In this document: positions 1-7,650 of the stretch, piece after piece
How positions within the stretch are numbered: the stretch's first letter is position 1
Layout of the letters: the number at the start of each line of letters is the position of its first letter
Assembly: GCA_944387035.1 (NCBI GenBank)
Contig: CALXDJ010000007.1
Span: forward strand, 26,999 to 90,998
DNA: 64,000 nt
Reading direction: 5' to 3'
DNA from: an uncultured Oscillospiraceae bacterium
GTDB lineage: Bacteria > Bacillota > Clostridia > Oscillospirales > Oscillospiraceae
The notes under the pieces: generated by a model
The model's database searches: none
Seen by the model: only the letters and a program-made list of their open reading frames with translations
Told to the model about the DNA's origin: nothing
Position numbers and translations under genes: made by a program

Positions 1-1071
1 GAAAATGTCAACTTCATGGCCGTTCACGCCAAGGGCCTGATCTGCACGCCCATGAGCGAGGAAGTGGCCGCCCGTCTGGGCCTGGAACAGATGGTCAAGG
101 TCAACACGGACAATCACTGCACCGCCTTTACCGTCTCCATCGACCATGTGGACACCACCACCGGCATTTCCGCCGAGGAGCGGGGCTACACCTGCCGCAA
201 GTGTGCCGATCCGGACACGAAGCCGGAGGAGCTGCGCCGCCCCGGCCATGTGTTTCCTCTGGTGGCCCGGCGGGGCGGCGTCCTGGTGCGCAACGGCCAC
301 ACCGAGGCCACCGTGGACCTGTGCCGTCTGGCGGGCCTGACCCAGTGCGGCTTGTGCTGCGAGATCATGCGGGATGACGGCACCATGATGCGCACCACGG
401 AGCTGCTGGAAAAGGCCCGGGAATGGGGGCTGAAGGTGCTGACCATCCAGGCCCTGCAGGACTACTGCCGCCTCCACGACAAGCATGTGGTGCGGGAGGC
501 CACGGCCCACATGCCCACCCGGTATGGGGACTTCCAGATCTACGGCTATATCAACGATCTCACCGGAGAGCACCATGTGGCCCTGGTAAAAGGCGACATC
601 GGCAATGGAGAAAACGTCTTGTGCCGGGTCCACTCCGAATGCCTCACCGGCGACGTGTTCGGCTCCCGGCGCTGCGACTGCGGCGAGCAGCTTGCCGCCG
701 CCATGCGGCAGATCGAATCGGAAGGCCGGGGCGTGGTGCTGTACATGCGCCAGGAAGGCCGGGGCATTGGCCTCATTAACAAGCTCAAGGCCTACGCCCT
801 GCAGGAACAGGGTCTGGACACCGTGGACGCCAACGTGAAGCTGGGCTTTGCCCCGGACCTGCGGGAGTACTGGACCGGCGCGCAGATTCTGCGGGATTTG
901 GGCGTCAAGACCATGCGGCTGCTCACCAACAACCCGGACAAGATCTATCAGCTCTCCGGCTTCGGTCTGGAGATCACGGAGCGGGTCCCCATTCAGATCC
1001 CCCCCACGGCGGAGGACCTGTTCTATCTGCGCACAAAGCAAACCCGTATGGGCCATCTGGTCAGCTATTGA
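1..1071 (+). CDS. ribBA: RibBA, bifunctional DHBP synthase / GTP cyclohydrolase II (5' end outside window)
   Basis: This enzyme makes 3,4-dihydroxy-2-butanone 4-phosphate from ribulose 5-phosphate and opens GTP in the first step of riboflavin synthesis. The reading frame is open from base 1, so the N-terminal part lies outside the window. The visible N-terminal portion has the RibB landmarks RRPGHVFPL and the HTEATVDL histidine segment. The C-terminal half carries the GTP cyclohydrolase II zinc site [17 protein letters not shown] with its three Cys, and the substrate loop RQEGRGIGL. It is followed 42 bp later by ribH, as in Firmicute rib operons. The first in-frame ATG (base 16) is internal, not the start. 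Identification is secure. Confidence 0.96.
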   Translation, partial: ENVNFMAVHAKGLICTPMSEEVAARLGLEQMVKVNTDNHCTAFTVSIDHVDTTTGISAEERGYTCRKCADPDTKPEELRRPGHVFPLVARRGGVLVRNGHTEATVDLCRLAGLTQCGLCCEIMRDDGTMMRTTELLEKAREWGLKVLTIQALQDYCRLHDKHVVREATAHMPTRYGDFQIYGYINDLTGEHHVALVKGDIGNGENVLCRVHSECLTGDVFGSRRCDCGEQLAAAMRQIESEGRGVVLYMRQEGRGIGLINKLKAYALQEQGLDTVDANVKLGFAPDLREYWTGAQILRDLGVKTMRLLTNNPDKIYQLSGFGLEITERVPIQIPPTAEDLFYLRTKQTRMGHLVSY

Positions 1072-1113
1072 TTTCACAATTCTTTACAGATTATCAAACA
1101 GGAGGAACCCATT

Positions 1114-1581
1114 ATGAAACGTTTTGAAGGCAAACTGGTATCGGAAAACATCCGCGTGGGCGTGGTCTGCGCCCGGTTCAATGACTTTATCGTCTCCCGG
1201 CTGCTGGCCGGCTGCGAGGACACGCTCCTGCGTCACGGGGTCCGGGAGGAGGACATTGCCGTGGCCTGGGTTCCCGGCGCCTTTGAAATTCCCCTCATCG
1301 CCTCCAAGATGGCCAAAAGCGGGAAGTATGATGCCGTCATCGCCCTGGGCGCCGTGATCCGGGGCAGCACCAGCCACTATGACTATGTGTGCAGCGAGGT
1401 TTCCAAGGGCGTGGCCCAGGTGGCATTGAACAGTGACATCCCGGTGATGTTCGGCGTTCTCACCACGGACACCATCGAGCAGGCCGTGGAGCGGGCCGGC
1501 ACCAAGGCCGGCAACAAGGGCTCCGAGTGTGCCCTGGGCGCCATCGAAATGGTGAATCTCATTCGGGAGCTGGAGCGCTGA
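1114..1581 (+). CDS. ribH: 6,7-dimethyl-8-ribityllumazine synthase
   Basis: Lumazine synthase condenses the RibA-derived pyrimidine with the RibB-derived butanone phosphate, the penultimate step to riboflavin, and normally assembles into 60-mer capsids. The 155-residue product has the usual length and the family motifs VPGAFEIP and [14 protein letters not shown], whose His belongs to the catalytic site. AGGAGG precedes the ATG. It is the last gene of the rib operon: a bidirectional terminator begins about 25 bp after its stop codon. Confidence 0.97.
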   Translation: MKRFEGKLVSENIRVGVVCARFNDFIVSRLLAGCEDTLLRHGVREEDIAVAWVPGAFEIPLIASKMAKSGKYDAVIALGAVIRGSTSHYDYVCSEVSKGVAQVALNSDIPVMFGVLTTDTIEQAVERAGTKAGNKGSECALGAIEMVNLIRELER

Positions 1582-1604
1582 GCTGCGTTCCTTCCTTTCC
1601 ATCC

Positions 1605-1639
1605 AAAAAGGCCCGGACCGATCGGTCCGGGCCTTTTTT
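1605..1639. terminator. Bidirectional intrinsic terminator between ribH and the 1660-3602 cassette
   Basis: A long GC stem (GGCCCGGACCGATCGGTCCGGGCC) is flanked by an A-run on one side and a T-run on the other. It can therefore end both the plus-strand rib operon and the minus-strand cassette. Confidence 0.9.
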
Positions 1640-1659
1640 GCAGTCACAGCGGACGCCTT

Positions 1660-2028
1660 TCAGCGCCGGTTGAACACGCAGTGAAACCAATCCCGTTTCC
1701 AGCTCCACCGCCCGGGGCAGCCATTCCAGCGCACCGTCACATTGCCGCCGGGAGAGAGCTTCACTGCCAGTTCCGCCCGCATGCCCGGCCGCACCAAAGT
1801 CAGCTGGTACCCTCCCGGTGCAAGGCCGGCAAAAATCGTTTCTTTGCAGCACAGCAGCATCCGCGTCCGGCAAAAGCACCCCCGGCAGGGACGCAGGATC
1901 ACACAGTCCAGAGGACCAGCGTCCTCTACCAGAACCCGGATGCCGCAGCGGTCATACCCCGCCTCCAGGCACAGCGGCGCATCCACCTCTTCGCTCTCTT
2001 GCAGGCAGAATCGTTCGCCGGCGCACAC
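1660..2028 (-). CDS. Hypothetical Cys-rich protein with one Ig/prealbumin-like unit
   Basis: I do not recognise this protein. The frame is open well upstream, but a GTG at 2028 lies 8 bp after the stop of the preceding gene and gives a plausible 122-residue product. It has about a dozen Cys, including CRGCFC and a CC pair. It also has the segment GLAPGGYQLTL, the same G-x-Y-x-L ending seen in the repeats of the upstream protein, so it may carry one more Ig-like fold unit. It is the last gene of a minus-strand cassette and abuts the bidirectional terminator. The start codon is uncertain because no strong ribosome binding site is visible. Confidence 0.5.
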   Translation of the reverse strand: MCAGERFCLQESEEVDAPLCLEAGYDRCGIRVLVEDAGPLDCVILRPCRGCFCRTRMLLCCKETIFAGLAPGGYQLTLVRPGMRAELAVKLSPGGNVTVRWNGCPGRWSWKRDWFHCVFNRR

Positions 2029-2036
2029 AGTGCCGC

Positions 2037-2963
2037 TTACTGCTCCAGTTTTGCCTTGACCAGATATTCTCCGGCACCAACCCCGCCAAACATATACTTG
2101 CCCGCAGCGTTGGTTTTGGTGACGGAGACCAGCTGTTCCCGGGTGACTCCGGCATCCGTCACCACACGGTAAAGCCCCACGAAGCATCCGGCCACCGCTT
2201 GGCCTGCGCCGTTGCGGATCAGGCCGCTGACCGTGCCGTTATAGGTCCGCAGGTCTACCGTCATGGACATCTCCACATTGGCGATGGACCCGCCCAGAAT
2301 CGTGGCGGTCACCGGAGCCACAGCCTGATACCCTTCAGCGGAAGCCATCAGGGTATACACGCCGTCGGCAATATCATAGAAGGCAAACTCGCCGTCCGCC
2401 GCCGTATAGGTCACAGCCACCTCGGCCCCCAGAGTATCCCGCAGGGAAATCTTGGCGCCGCCCAGCGGCGTGATTTTCCCGGTCAGATCCACTGCGCTGA
2501 GGACACCGGCAATGGCATCCAGAGCCAAAGTCGCGTCCGCCTGGAGCGCCAGATCCATCTGAGTGGTGGCGCTGCTTGAGAGCGTGACACCTACCGCGTC
2601 GCTGAGACGGTAGCCATCCTTCACCGCTCCCAGGCTGTAGGTTCCGGCGGGAATTCCGGTGATGGAGTAGGCGCCGGACGCATCGGTGAGGGTGTGCATA
2701 AACGGCAGTCCCGCGCTGTCAAAGCGCTTTACCGTGGCGTCGGCCACAGGCAGGGAGCCGTCGGTCACCACACCGAACACCGTGGCGGTCTGCGCGGATG
2801 CAGGAGGCAGTTCCAGATCCACATTTGCTTCCTGCAGCCCCTCAATGGCAAAATTCTGGCTGTATTGCAGGCTCAAAAGGTCCGTTTTCACATCGGCGAT
2901 ATCGAGATAACCTCCGAAAAAGTGTTTATACGGGCGGATCGGCAGTCTCAGCGGGATAGCCAA
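2037..2963 (-). CDS. Protein with three carboxypeptidase-regulatory (Ig-like) repeats
   Basis: The 308-residue product consists of three tandem beta-sandwich units at roughly residues 58-130, 138-220 and 228-305. Each opens with a G-x-V/I strand (TVFGVVTDG, GVLSAVDLTG, GTVSGLIRNG) and ends with a G-x-Y turn (PAGTYSL, ADGVYTL, GAGEYLV). This is the hallmark of carboxypeptidase-D regulatory or prealbumin-like domains. No signal peptide or sortase motif is visible, so export, if it happens, is not of a standard type. The start overlaps the end of the upstream membrane protein gene by 38 bp. Family role is unknown; a surface or spore-coat role is only a guess. Confidence 0.8.
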   Translation of the reverse strand: MAIPLRLPIRPYKHFFGGYLDIADVKTDLLSLQYSQNFAIEGLQEANVDLELPPASAQTATVFGVVTDGSLPVADATVKRFDSAGLPFMHTLTDASGAYSITGIPAGTYSLGAVKDGYRLSDAVGVTLSSSATTQMDLALQADATLALDAIAGVLSAVDLTGKITPLGGAKISLRDTLGAEVAVTYTAADGEFAFYDIADGVYTLMASAEGYQAVAPVTATILGGSIANVEMSMTVDLRTYNGTVSGLIRNGAGQAVAGCFVGLYRVVTDAGVTREQLVSVTKTNAAGKYMFGGVGAGEYLVKAKLEQ

Positions 2964-3528
2964 TCAGGAAACCCACGCAGGCCGAGACAAAGTCCCGGAA
3001 CTGCACCACGGTGGCCATGACGGTGGAAGACTGGGCAGCCGCCTCGTTGAGCTGTGCGCTGTTGCGCACCACGATCAGCACCGCCATACAGAATAATCCG
3101 ATTCCCGTTGCCATCACCACCTGCAGGGAGCTGCCGCCCGTTCCGGACTCTGCCGTTCCACGGGTCTGGGCGCCGCCTTCGCTCCCGACGGAAGCTTCGG
3201 AAACAAACCCGATCGTTCCTCTGGCCTCCGCGCCGTCGCCGCCGCGATCCGCCATTTCCATCATATGCCCGCCGGAGACCGTGGGTACCCCAGCCGTCTT
3301 TTGCGCTGCGAAGCTGGCACTGAGGAAATAGCCGAAAATCGCAGCCGCAGAAGCGCGCACCACAATATCAATGTTCTCCGCCGTGGCACTGTCCGCCGCG
3401 GCAAAAAATATGGCATAGGCCGACTGTGCCAGCAGCACCGCCATGAGCAGCATCAATCCCCGGTCCACCATGGGAATCCGGCGCCAGGCGGCCCGGACCG
3501 ATGCCCACCGGGCACTCCATCCTTTCAC
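2926..3528 (-). CDS. Hypothetical multi-pass membrane protein
   Basis: The 200-residue product has four hydrophobic segments, near residues 24-44, 55-74, 135-155 and 175-190. A Gly/Ser/Glu-rich, poorly conserved-looking linker lies between the second and third. Start is GTG with AGGGGG eight bases upstream, and its first bases overlap the stop codon of a 25-codon ORF (GTGA overlap), which points to coupled translation. It precedes the Ig-repeat protein in the same operon. I do not recognise the family; a holin-like or scaffold role cannot be told apart from sequence alone. Confidence 0.7.
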   Translation of the reverse strand: MKGWSARWASVRAAWRRIPMVDRGLMLLMAVLLAQSAYAIFFAAADSATAENIDIVVRASAAAIFGYFLSASFAAQKTAGVPTVSGGHMMEMADRGGDGAEARGTIGFVSEASVGSEGGAQTRGTAESGTGGSSLQVVMATGIGLFCMAVLIVVRNSAQLNEAAAQSSTVMATVVQFRDFVSACVGFLIGYPAETADPPV

Positions 3529-3602
3529 ACGGCCGCCCCCTTTCCTGCCGGTCCTTCCATGGGGAAAGTCCCGAACGTTCTACCGTTGATCCACACGCGC
3601 AT
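3525..3602 (-). CDS. Possible 25-residue peptide, translationally coupled to the membrane protein
   Basis: An ATG with a good upstream AAGGAAGGGG site opens a 25-codon frame (MRVWINGRTF...) whose TGA overlaps the GTG of the next gene by four bases. That overlap is what an operon partner would show. It may be a genuine microprotein or only a leader that couples translation. No homology can be judged at this length. Confidence 0.4.
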   Translation of the reverse strand: MRVWINGRTFGTFPMEGPAGKGAAV

Positions 3603-3698
3603 GTTCCCCTTCCTTTCCTGCGGGAATCTCCCGCCCAAAATGCTCCGCGCTCAAGCGTCCCCGCCAGTCTATGTGCCCGCCGTCCGGACGGTTCCGGC

Positions 3699-3730
3699 AA
3701 AAAAAGAGGACGCCGGCTGACGCCGGCGCC
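3699..3730 (-). terminator. Intrinsic terminator after the hydroxyacyl-CoA dehydrogenase gene
   Basis: Reading the minus strand, a CGCCGGC/GCCGGCG stem with a GTCA loop is followed by TCCTCTTTTTTT. Confidence 0.85.
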
Positions 3731-3740
3731 CTCAGGTGCC

Positions 3741-4697
3741 TCAGGATTTCGGTTTTCCGTACAGGGCGTTGCACACCGCGATAAACGCCGCGTCCCGCCG
3801 GGCCAGGGCCGTCTGGTCCTTGCCGTCGCTGTAGTCATAAAAGCCCTTGCAGTTCTTCACGCCGCATTTGCCTTCCTCGTAGGCCTCCTTCAGCAGGCGG
3901 GGCAGGCCTCCGTCATTGCACAGCGCGTCAAACATGTAGCTGCCCACCTTGTTGAAGATGTCGATGCCGCCGAAGTCGATGGTTTCGAAGGGACCAATGC
4001 AGGCATAGCGCAGCCCCAGGCCGTACTTGACCACATTGTCCACATCCTCCATGCTGGCATATCCCATTTCCACGCAGTGGAAGGCTTCCCGCACCACGGC
4101 GTACTGCAGGCGGTTGAGGATGAATCCGGTGGGGTCCTTGTATACCCGGACCGGCTTTTTCTCCAGGCTCACCGCGATGTCACACAGGATGTCCAGCGTC
4201 TCATCGGCACTGGCTTCCCCGGCAATCACCTCCACCAGGGGAATGAGATGGGGTGGATTGACCCAGTGCATGCCCGCAAACCGCTCCGGGCGGTACACCG
4301 CCTGGGCGATCTCCGTCACAGACATGCCGGAGGTATTGGTGGCCAGCACCACGTCCTCTCCCACCAGCCGGCTGACCTCTTCCCAGAAGGTATGCTTGAC
4401 GTCCATCTTTTCGGGAATGGCCTCCAGAACAAAGTCCGCCTGGGCAAAGCAGTCTTTGGATGTGGTCATGGTGATTCGCTCCAGCAGCGCCTGGGACTCC
4501 GCTTGTGTCAGGGCCCCCTGCTCCACCTGGGCCTTTTGGTTGATGGAAATCAGGTAGTCCGCCTTCTCCAGGGAGCTCTCGGACACGCCGTAGAGATACA
4601 CCCGGTCATACCACTTGGCAAAGATCTGCGCGAAGGACGCGCCCATGATGCCCGGGCCCGCGATGACCACGGTATGAATGCGTGATTGTTTGCGCAT
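3741..4697 (-). CDS. 3-hydroxyacyl-CoA dehydrogenase family protein
   Basis: This is a 318-residue NAD-dependent dehydrogenase of the 3-hydroxyacyl-CoA dehydrogenase family. The N-terminal Rossmann motif is GPGIMG, the catalytic His sits in MHWVNPPHLIPLVEV, and the C-terminal helical dimerisation domain starts near residue 190. The HWVNPPH form, rather than HFFNP, recalls relatives acting on other 3-hydroxy acids (carnitine dehydrogenase type), so the butyrate-pathway substrate should not be assumed. No thiolase or crotonase gene is next to it. Its upstream neighbours are a short coding remnant and a regulator broken by a stop codon, so the gene may have lost its pathway context. Confidence 0.85.
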   Translation of the reverse strand: MRKQSRIHTVVIAGPGIMGASFAQIFAKWYDRVYLYGVSESSLEKADYLISINQKAQVEQGALTQAESQALLERITMTTSKDCFAQADFVLEAIPEKMDVKHTFWEEVSRLVGEDVVLATNTSGMSVTEIAQAVYRPERFAGMHWVNPPHLIPLVEVIAGEASADETLDILCDIAVSLEKKPVRVYKDPTGFILNRLQYAVVREAFHCVEMGYASMEDVDNVVKYGLGLRYACIGPFETIDFGGIDIFNKVGSYMFDALCNDGGLPRLLKEAYEEGKCGVKNCKGFYDYSDGKDQTALARRDAAFIAVCNALYGKPKS

Positions 4698-4782
4698 GGT
4701 GTTTTTGTTCCTTCCTTTTCTTGATCCCGCCGGCCGGACGGCACGGCGTCAGTCCTCCGGGCCCGCGCGGCCCATCAGGCGC

Positions 4783-4905
4783 TTACTCTCTGCCGATGAT
4801 CTCGTAGACCTTCTCCAGCAGCTCCGGAGAGACCTTGCCGGCCTCGTCGCCCACGAACTCATCATACACGCTCTTGGTACCTTCATATTCATCCCTCTCA
4901 AACAC
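4783..4905 (-). pseudogene. Remnant: C-terminal coding fragment
   Basis: An in-frame stretch of about 40 codons ends with TAA and reads like the C-terminus of a larger protein (GDEAGKVSPELLEKVYEIIG), with the codon choice of the neighbouring genes. A TAA lies a few codons upstream of the only candidate start (GTG at 4905), and there is no ribosome binding site. I therefore read it as what is left of a deleted gene that once lay between the regulator and the dehydrogenase. The parent family was not identified. Confidence 0.4.
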
Positions 4906-4998
4906 ATCGTTTTATGCGTCTAAACCGCCCGGACCGCTCTGCATCCCCCCTGTTGATCATCGATTTGGCTGCGGCAGCAATCTGCCGTTGTTCACAGC

Positions 4999-5706
4999 TT
5001 ATCCGTGTTGATCCAAATCCGCGGCCAACCGCTTGAACTGCTCCAGGTTGTTTTCCATATGCTCCCGCATCACCGCCTGTGCCTGCTACGGGTCGCGGTT
5101 TTTCAAGGCCTCCAGAATCAATCCGTGGTATTTGACCCCATTTCCCACGCCAATGGTCTGGGTGGTATGCAGGATGGATGGTGCCAGGAGGTTTTCATAG
5201 GAGTTGTAAATCTGCAGCGCCAGTGTATTCTGGGTGCACTCACAGATCATCATGTGAAACTCCAGATCGGTGTGAACATACTGCTCGTAATGATCCGTCT
5301 CCTGACACATGCGCGTGTAATTGCGCTCCAGGCGGCGAATCTGGGCAGGCGTTGCTTTCCGGGCCGCCGCCTCCGCGGTGGCGCTTTCAAACATGCTGCG
5401 GAAGGCGTAAATCTCTTCCATCTCATGATTGTCCACAGAAAAGAGGAAGGCCGGACGAAAATAGTCCGCCAGGCGGTTGACCCGTACAAAGGACCCCTCG
5501 CCCCGGCGGGTCTCGATCAAATTCTCACCCGCCAGCTTCTGCACCGCCTGCCGCACGGTTCCGCGGCTGACGCTGAACATATTCATGAGCATGTGCTCCG
5601 ACGGGATTTTCTCCCCCGGACGCCACTCGCCTGCCAGAATCTGGTTTTTCATCTGCTGGTAGACCTGTTCGCCCACATTTGTCTTTTTAATTTCCACAAT
5701 TCCCAT
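4999..5706 (-). pseudogene. GntR/FCD-family transcriptional regulator interrupted by an in-frame TAG
   Basis: The frame begins at ATG 5706 with a winged-helix domain (residues 1-75; recognition helix in VSRGTVRQAVQKL) followed by an FCD ligand-binding domain. At codon 207 (5088-5086) it meets TAG. After the TAG the same frame continues for 28 codons (MREHMENNLEQFKRL, a typical FCD C-terminal helix) to TAA at 4999. The last helix of the FCD bundle would thus be lost. The TAG could be a real nonsense mutation or a base-calling error. A perfect TTGTC-N-GACAA palindrome lies just before the start codon. A longer frame upstream to 5757 is open but lacks a ribosome binding site. Confidence 0.8.
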
Positions 5707-5709
5707 GAC

Positions 5710-5720
5710 TTGTCGGACAA
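5710..5720. promoter_or_regulatory. Palindromic operator of FadR/GntR type upstream of the FCD regulator
   Basis: TTGTCGGACAA is an odd-centred perfect palindrome matching the t-GT-N3-AC-a pattern of FCD-family operators. It sits within four bases of the regulator start codon, which suggests autorepression. Confidence 0.55.
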
Positions 5721-5826
5721 CCTCCCGCTGACAACCGTCATCCTCCTCTTCGCACATTAACTATACCACCCGTTTTCCCAGGGCTTCAATTCGCATTCTT
5801 TATGAAATCCGCCCAAATATTTGGCA

Positions 5827-5867
5827 AAATCCACTTGTCCATCGCTGGACAAGTGGATTTTTTTATA
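5827..5867. other. Orphan hairpin with T-run carrying the TTGTCC/GGACAA half sites
   Basis: A 14-bp stem (AAATCCACTTGTCC, six-base loop, reverse arm) is followed by a T-run on the plus strand and by TTTT on the minus strand, like an intrinsic terminator. No gene ends into it from either side. The stem contains the same TTGTCC and GGACAA half sites as the operator at 5710-5720. The rest of the 5758-6166 gap shows no coding frame. Confidence 0.6.
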
Positions 5868-6166
5868 CATATTGTACAAATTTCATTCAATTGCCTTCCG
5901 GCACCTGCGGGGGTTGTTTTCCCTGTGCATGGAGTATCGCTCTCTGTTTTTTTAGGTCTGATTTTTACTGTTTTTCGGCGCATATTTGCCCTGATTTTTT
6001 CCAGCTGCCCTTTGCCTTCCTGCGCACCTCCCATAACCGTTCGTCCGGAAAAATACTTTTGTACTCTCCCGTATGCATGTGATAAGATGGAACAATCTCA
6101 TCTGCCGCCGGCCCGATTCCACCGCTTTTGGCCCGCGGAGTACCCGGAAAAGGAGGCTGATTGCAT

Positions 6167-7012
6167 ATGCACGACCGCACATTGCCACCGTCTGTTCTGG
6201 AGACCTTTCGTTCCCATCTTCAGCATGCAGAACGAAGTCCCAGCACCATTGAAAAGTATCTGCGCAGTATACGTGCCTTTGCCTGCTGGCTGAACGGACG
6301 AATCGTCACCAAAGACGCTGTGGCTGCCTGGAAATCACACCTGGTTGCCCGGTCCTATGCGCCCGTCACCGTCAACGCGGCACTGTCAGCCCTCAACAGC
6401 TTATTTCAGTATTTGGGCTGGGAGGACTGCCGCGTGCGCTTTTTAAAAATCCAGCGGCGGCTGTTCCGGGAACCGGACCGGGAACTGGACCGTTCGGACT
6501 ATCTGCGCCTGATCCGCACAGCCCGGCAGCAGGGGAAAAAACGCCTTGCCCTGCTGATGGAAACAATCTGCGCCACCGGCATCCGGGTCAGCGAAGTACC
6601 CTACATCACTCTGGAGGCAGCACAGGCCGGAAAGGCCGAAATTGCCCTGAAGGGCAAGATCCGTACTATTTTGCTCCCCTCCCGGCTGTGCCGAAAGCTG
6701 CTCACCTTTGCCAAAAAAAATAAAACCGCCTCCGGTGAGATCTTTCTCACCAGAAGCGGCAAGGGTCTGTCCAGGAAACAAATCTGGCTGGAAATGAAGC
6801 AGCTGTGCGGTATGGCCAACGTGGAATCCCGAAAAGTATTTCCCCACAACCTGCGCCACCTGTTTGCCCGCTGCTTCTATCACGTCTGCCGGGACGTGGC
6901 GCAGCTGGCTGATATACTCGGTCACAGTTCCATCGATACCACGCGCATCTACCTGATCTCCACGGGAAGCGAACATGTCAAAACCCTGGAGCGCCTCCAC
7001 CTGATCCTCTAA
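6167..7012 (+). CDS. Tyrosine recombinase (XerC/D-like integrase)
   Basis: The 281-residue product has an N-terminal SAM-like core-binding domain (about residues 8-85) and a complete catalytic domain. Its Arg is in TGIRVSE (R140), HNLRH gives H227/R230, the LGHSS His is H253, and the nucleophile is in TRIYL (Y262). ATG 6167 was chosen over the in-frame TTG at 6161 because AGGAGG lies ten bases before it. It is short and lacks a DNA-binding extension, so it resembles Xer or DNA-invertase-type enzymes more than phage integrases. No phage or transposon genes surround it. Its stop codon falls inside the left arm of an inverted repeat pair that looks like its substrate. Confidence 0.92.
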   Translation: MHDRTLPPSVLETFRSHLQHAERSPSTIEKYLRSIRAFACWLNGRIVTKDAVAAWKSHLVARSYAPVTVNAALSALNSLFQYLGWEDCRVRFLKIQRRLFREPDRELDRSDYLRLIRTARQQGKKRLALLMETICATGIRVSEVPYITLEAAQAGKAEIALKGKIRTILLPSRLCRKLLTFAKKNKTASGEIFLTRSGKGLSRKQIWLEMKQLCGMANVESRKVFPHNLRHLFARCFYHVCRDVAQLADILGHSSIDTTRIYLISTGSEHVKTLERLHLIL

Positions 7013-7035
7013 GGACAGAATCCGCCTTCCGTCCT
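7011..7035. repeat. Left inverted-repeat arm (IRL), candidate recombination site
   Basis: This 25-bp arm matches the reverse complement of 7295-7319 at 23 of 25 positions, with the shared block GAATCCGCCTTCCGTC. The arm is itself a dyad: GGACAGAA and TTCCGTCC pair except at one position around the six-base centre TCCGCC. Two inverted binding arms around a 6-bp crossover is the layout of tyrosine-recombinase core sites. There is no T-run after it, so it is not a terminator. Confidence 0.75.
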
Positions 7036-7295
7036 GCTTTCTATGGAATTGCACGCAGCTTTATTCTTCCATATATTATAGTTTACCAGTTTTTGCCGAA
7101 AAATCAATCCCCACTTTTGACATTTGGGTATGCAAAAGCAGAGCCGTCAATCGCCGCAGATTGCCGGCCCTCCTGTTTTGCGCGCAAATTTCGCCCGCAT
7201 TCGATCATTTGGGCTTTTTTACCCGGTCATAGGCTGTGCTGCGCATCCGACATAACCGGCAACTGGAAAACATCCCCTTTTCCCGGCGTTTTCAA
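7035..7295. other. Candidate invertible segment with internal promoters
   Basis: The roughly 260 bp between the arms is AT-richer than its surroundings and has no convincing ORF. It contains a plus-strand promoter (TTGCAC 7049-7054, 17-bp spacer, TATATT 7072-7077). An overlapping minus-strand TATAAT lies at 7075-7080 with a weak -35. A TTTGCGCGCAAA palindrome lies near 7180. Inversion would reverse both promoters relative to the small gene at 7338. Confidence 0.55.
7049..7077 (+). promoter_or_regulatory. Sigma-A-type promoter inside the candidate invertible segment
   Basis: TTGCAC and TATATT are separated by 17 bp and point toward the gene at 7338. In the present orientation the transcript would have a leader of about 250 nt that crosses the right repeat arm. 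Confidence 0.55.
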
Positions 7296-7319
7296 AGACG
7301 GAAGGCGGATTCCGTCCTT
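7295..7319. repeat. Right inverted-repeat arm (IRR), candidate recombination site
   Basis: This is the inverted partner of 7011-7035, with the same six-base centre in opposite orientation (GGCGGA). It ends about 18 bp before the start codon of the downstream small gene and just before its ribosome binding site. Confidence 0.75.
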
Positions 7320-7337
7320 TGGAAAGGAGACCATCCT

Positions 7338-7625
7338 ATGAACTATCCGGCGTCAGAGGACTTCCTGATCCTGGAGCACCTGGCCGCTTGTGCCGGCTGC
7401 GTCTATCTTTCGGATCTGCGGTTTTTGTCCACCTGCCAGAGACGGCATCTGGCAGCGGAAGTCGCCGCGATTCCCTGCCGCGCAGCTTCCCTGCACTGCT
7501 GGAATGATGCCTTGTTCTATCTGACCGGCATCGCACCGCAGGCCTCCCCGGAAGCCGCCCGGTCACGGCTCACTGCTGCGCTGGCCGGGCTGGCCGGGCT
7601 GACCGTTCAGCCCGCCGGCTCCTAA
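7338..7625 (+). CDS. Hypothetical 95-residue protein downstream of the candidate inverton
   Basis: The ATG at 7338 is preceded by GGAAAGGAG at proper distance. The product is mostly helical in appearance, with several Cys (CAGCVYL near residue 17) and an Ala/Gly-rich C-terminus; it has no signal peptide or clear membrane span. I do not recognise the family. It is the first gene after the inverted-repeat pair and ends in an intrinsic terminator, so it would be the single gene switched if the segment inverts. Confidence 0.65.
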   Translation: MNYPASEDFLILEHLAACAGCVYLSDLRFLSTCQRRHLAAEVAAIPCRAASLHCWNDALFYLTGIAPQASPEAARSRLTAALAGLAGLTVQPAGS

Positions 7626-7650
7626 CCTTCAGCTTCCGATTCTCCTCCCT

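Noticed and set aside
1640..1659. FMN riboswitch linked to the rib genes
   Set aside because: The rib operon start lies outside the window, and the visible part contains no FMN aptamer sequence.
5086..5088. TAG as a recoded (pyrrolysine or suppressed) codon
   Set aside because: The protein family has no such residue, and nothing in the window suggests recoding machinery; a nonsense mutation or base error is simpler.
7011..7035. Left repeat arm as the terminator of the recombinase gene
   Set aside because: The dyad has no T-run after it, and an inverted copy with the same centre recurs at 7295-7319, which a terminator would not explain.
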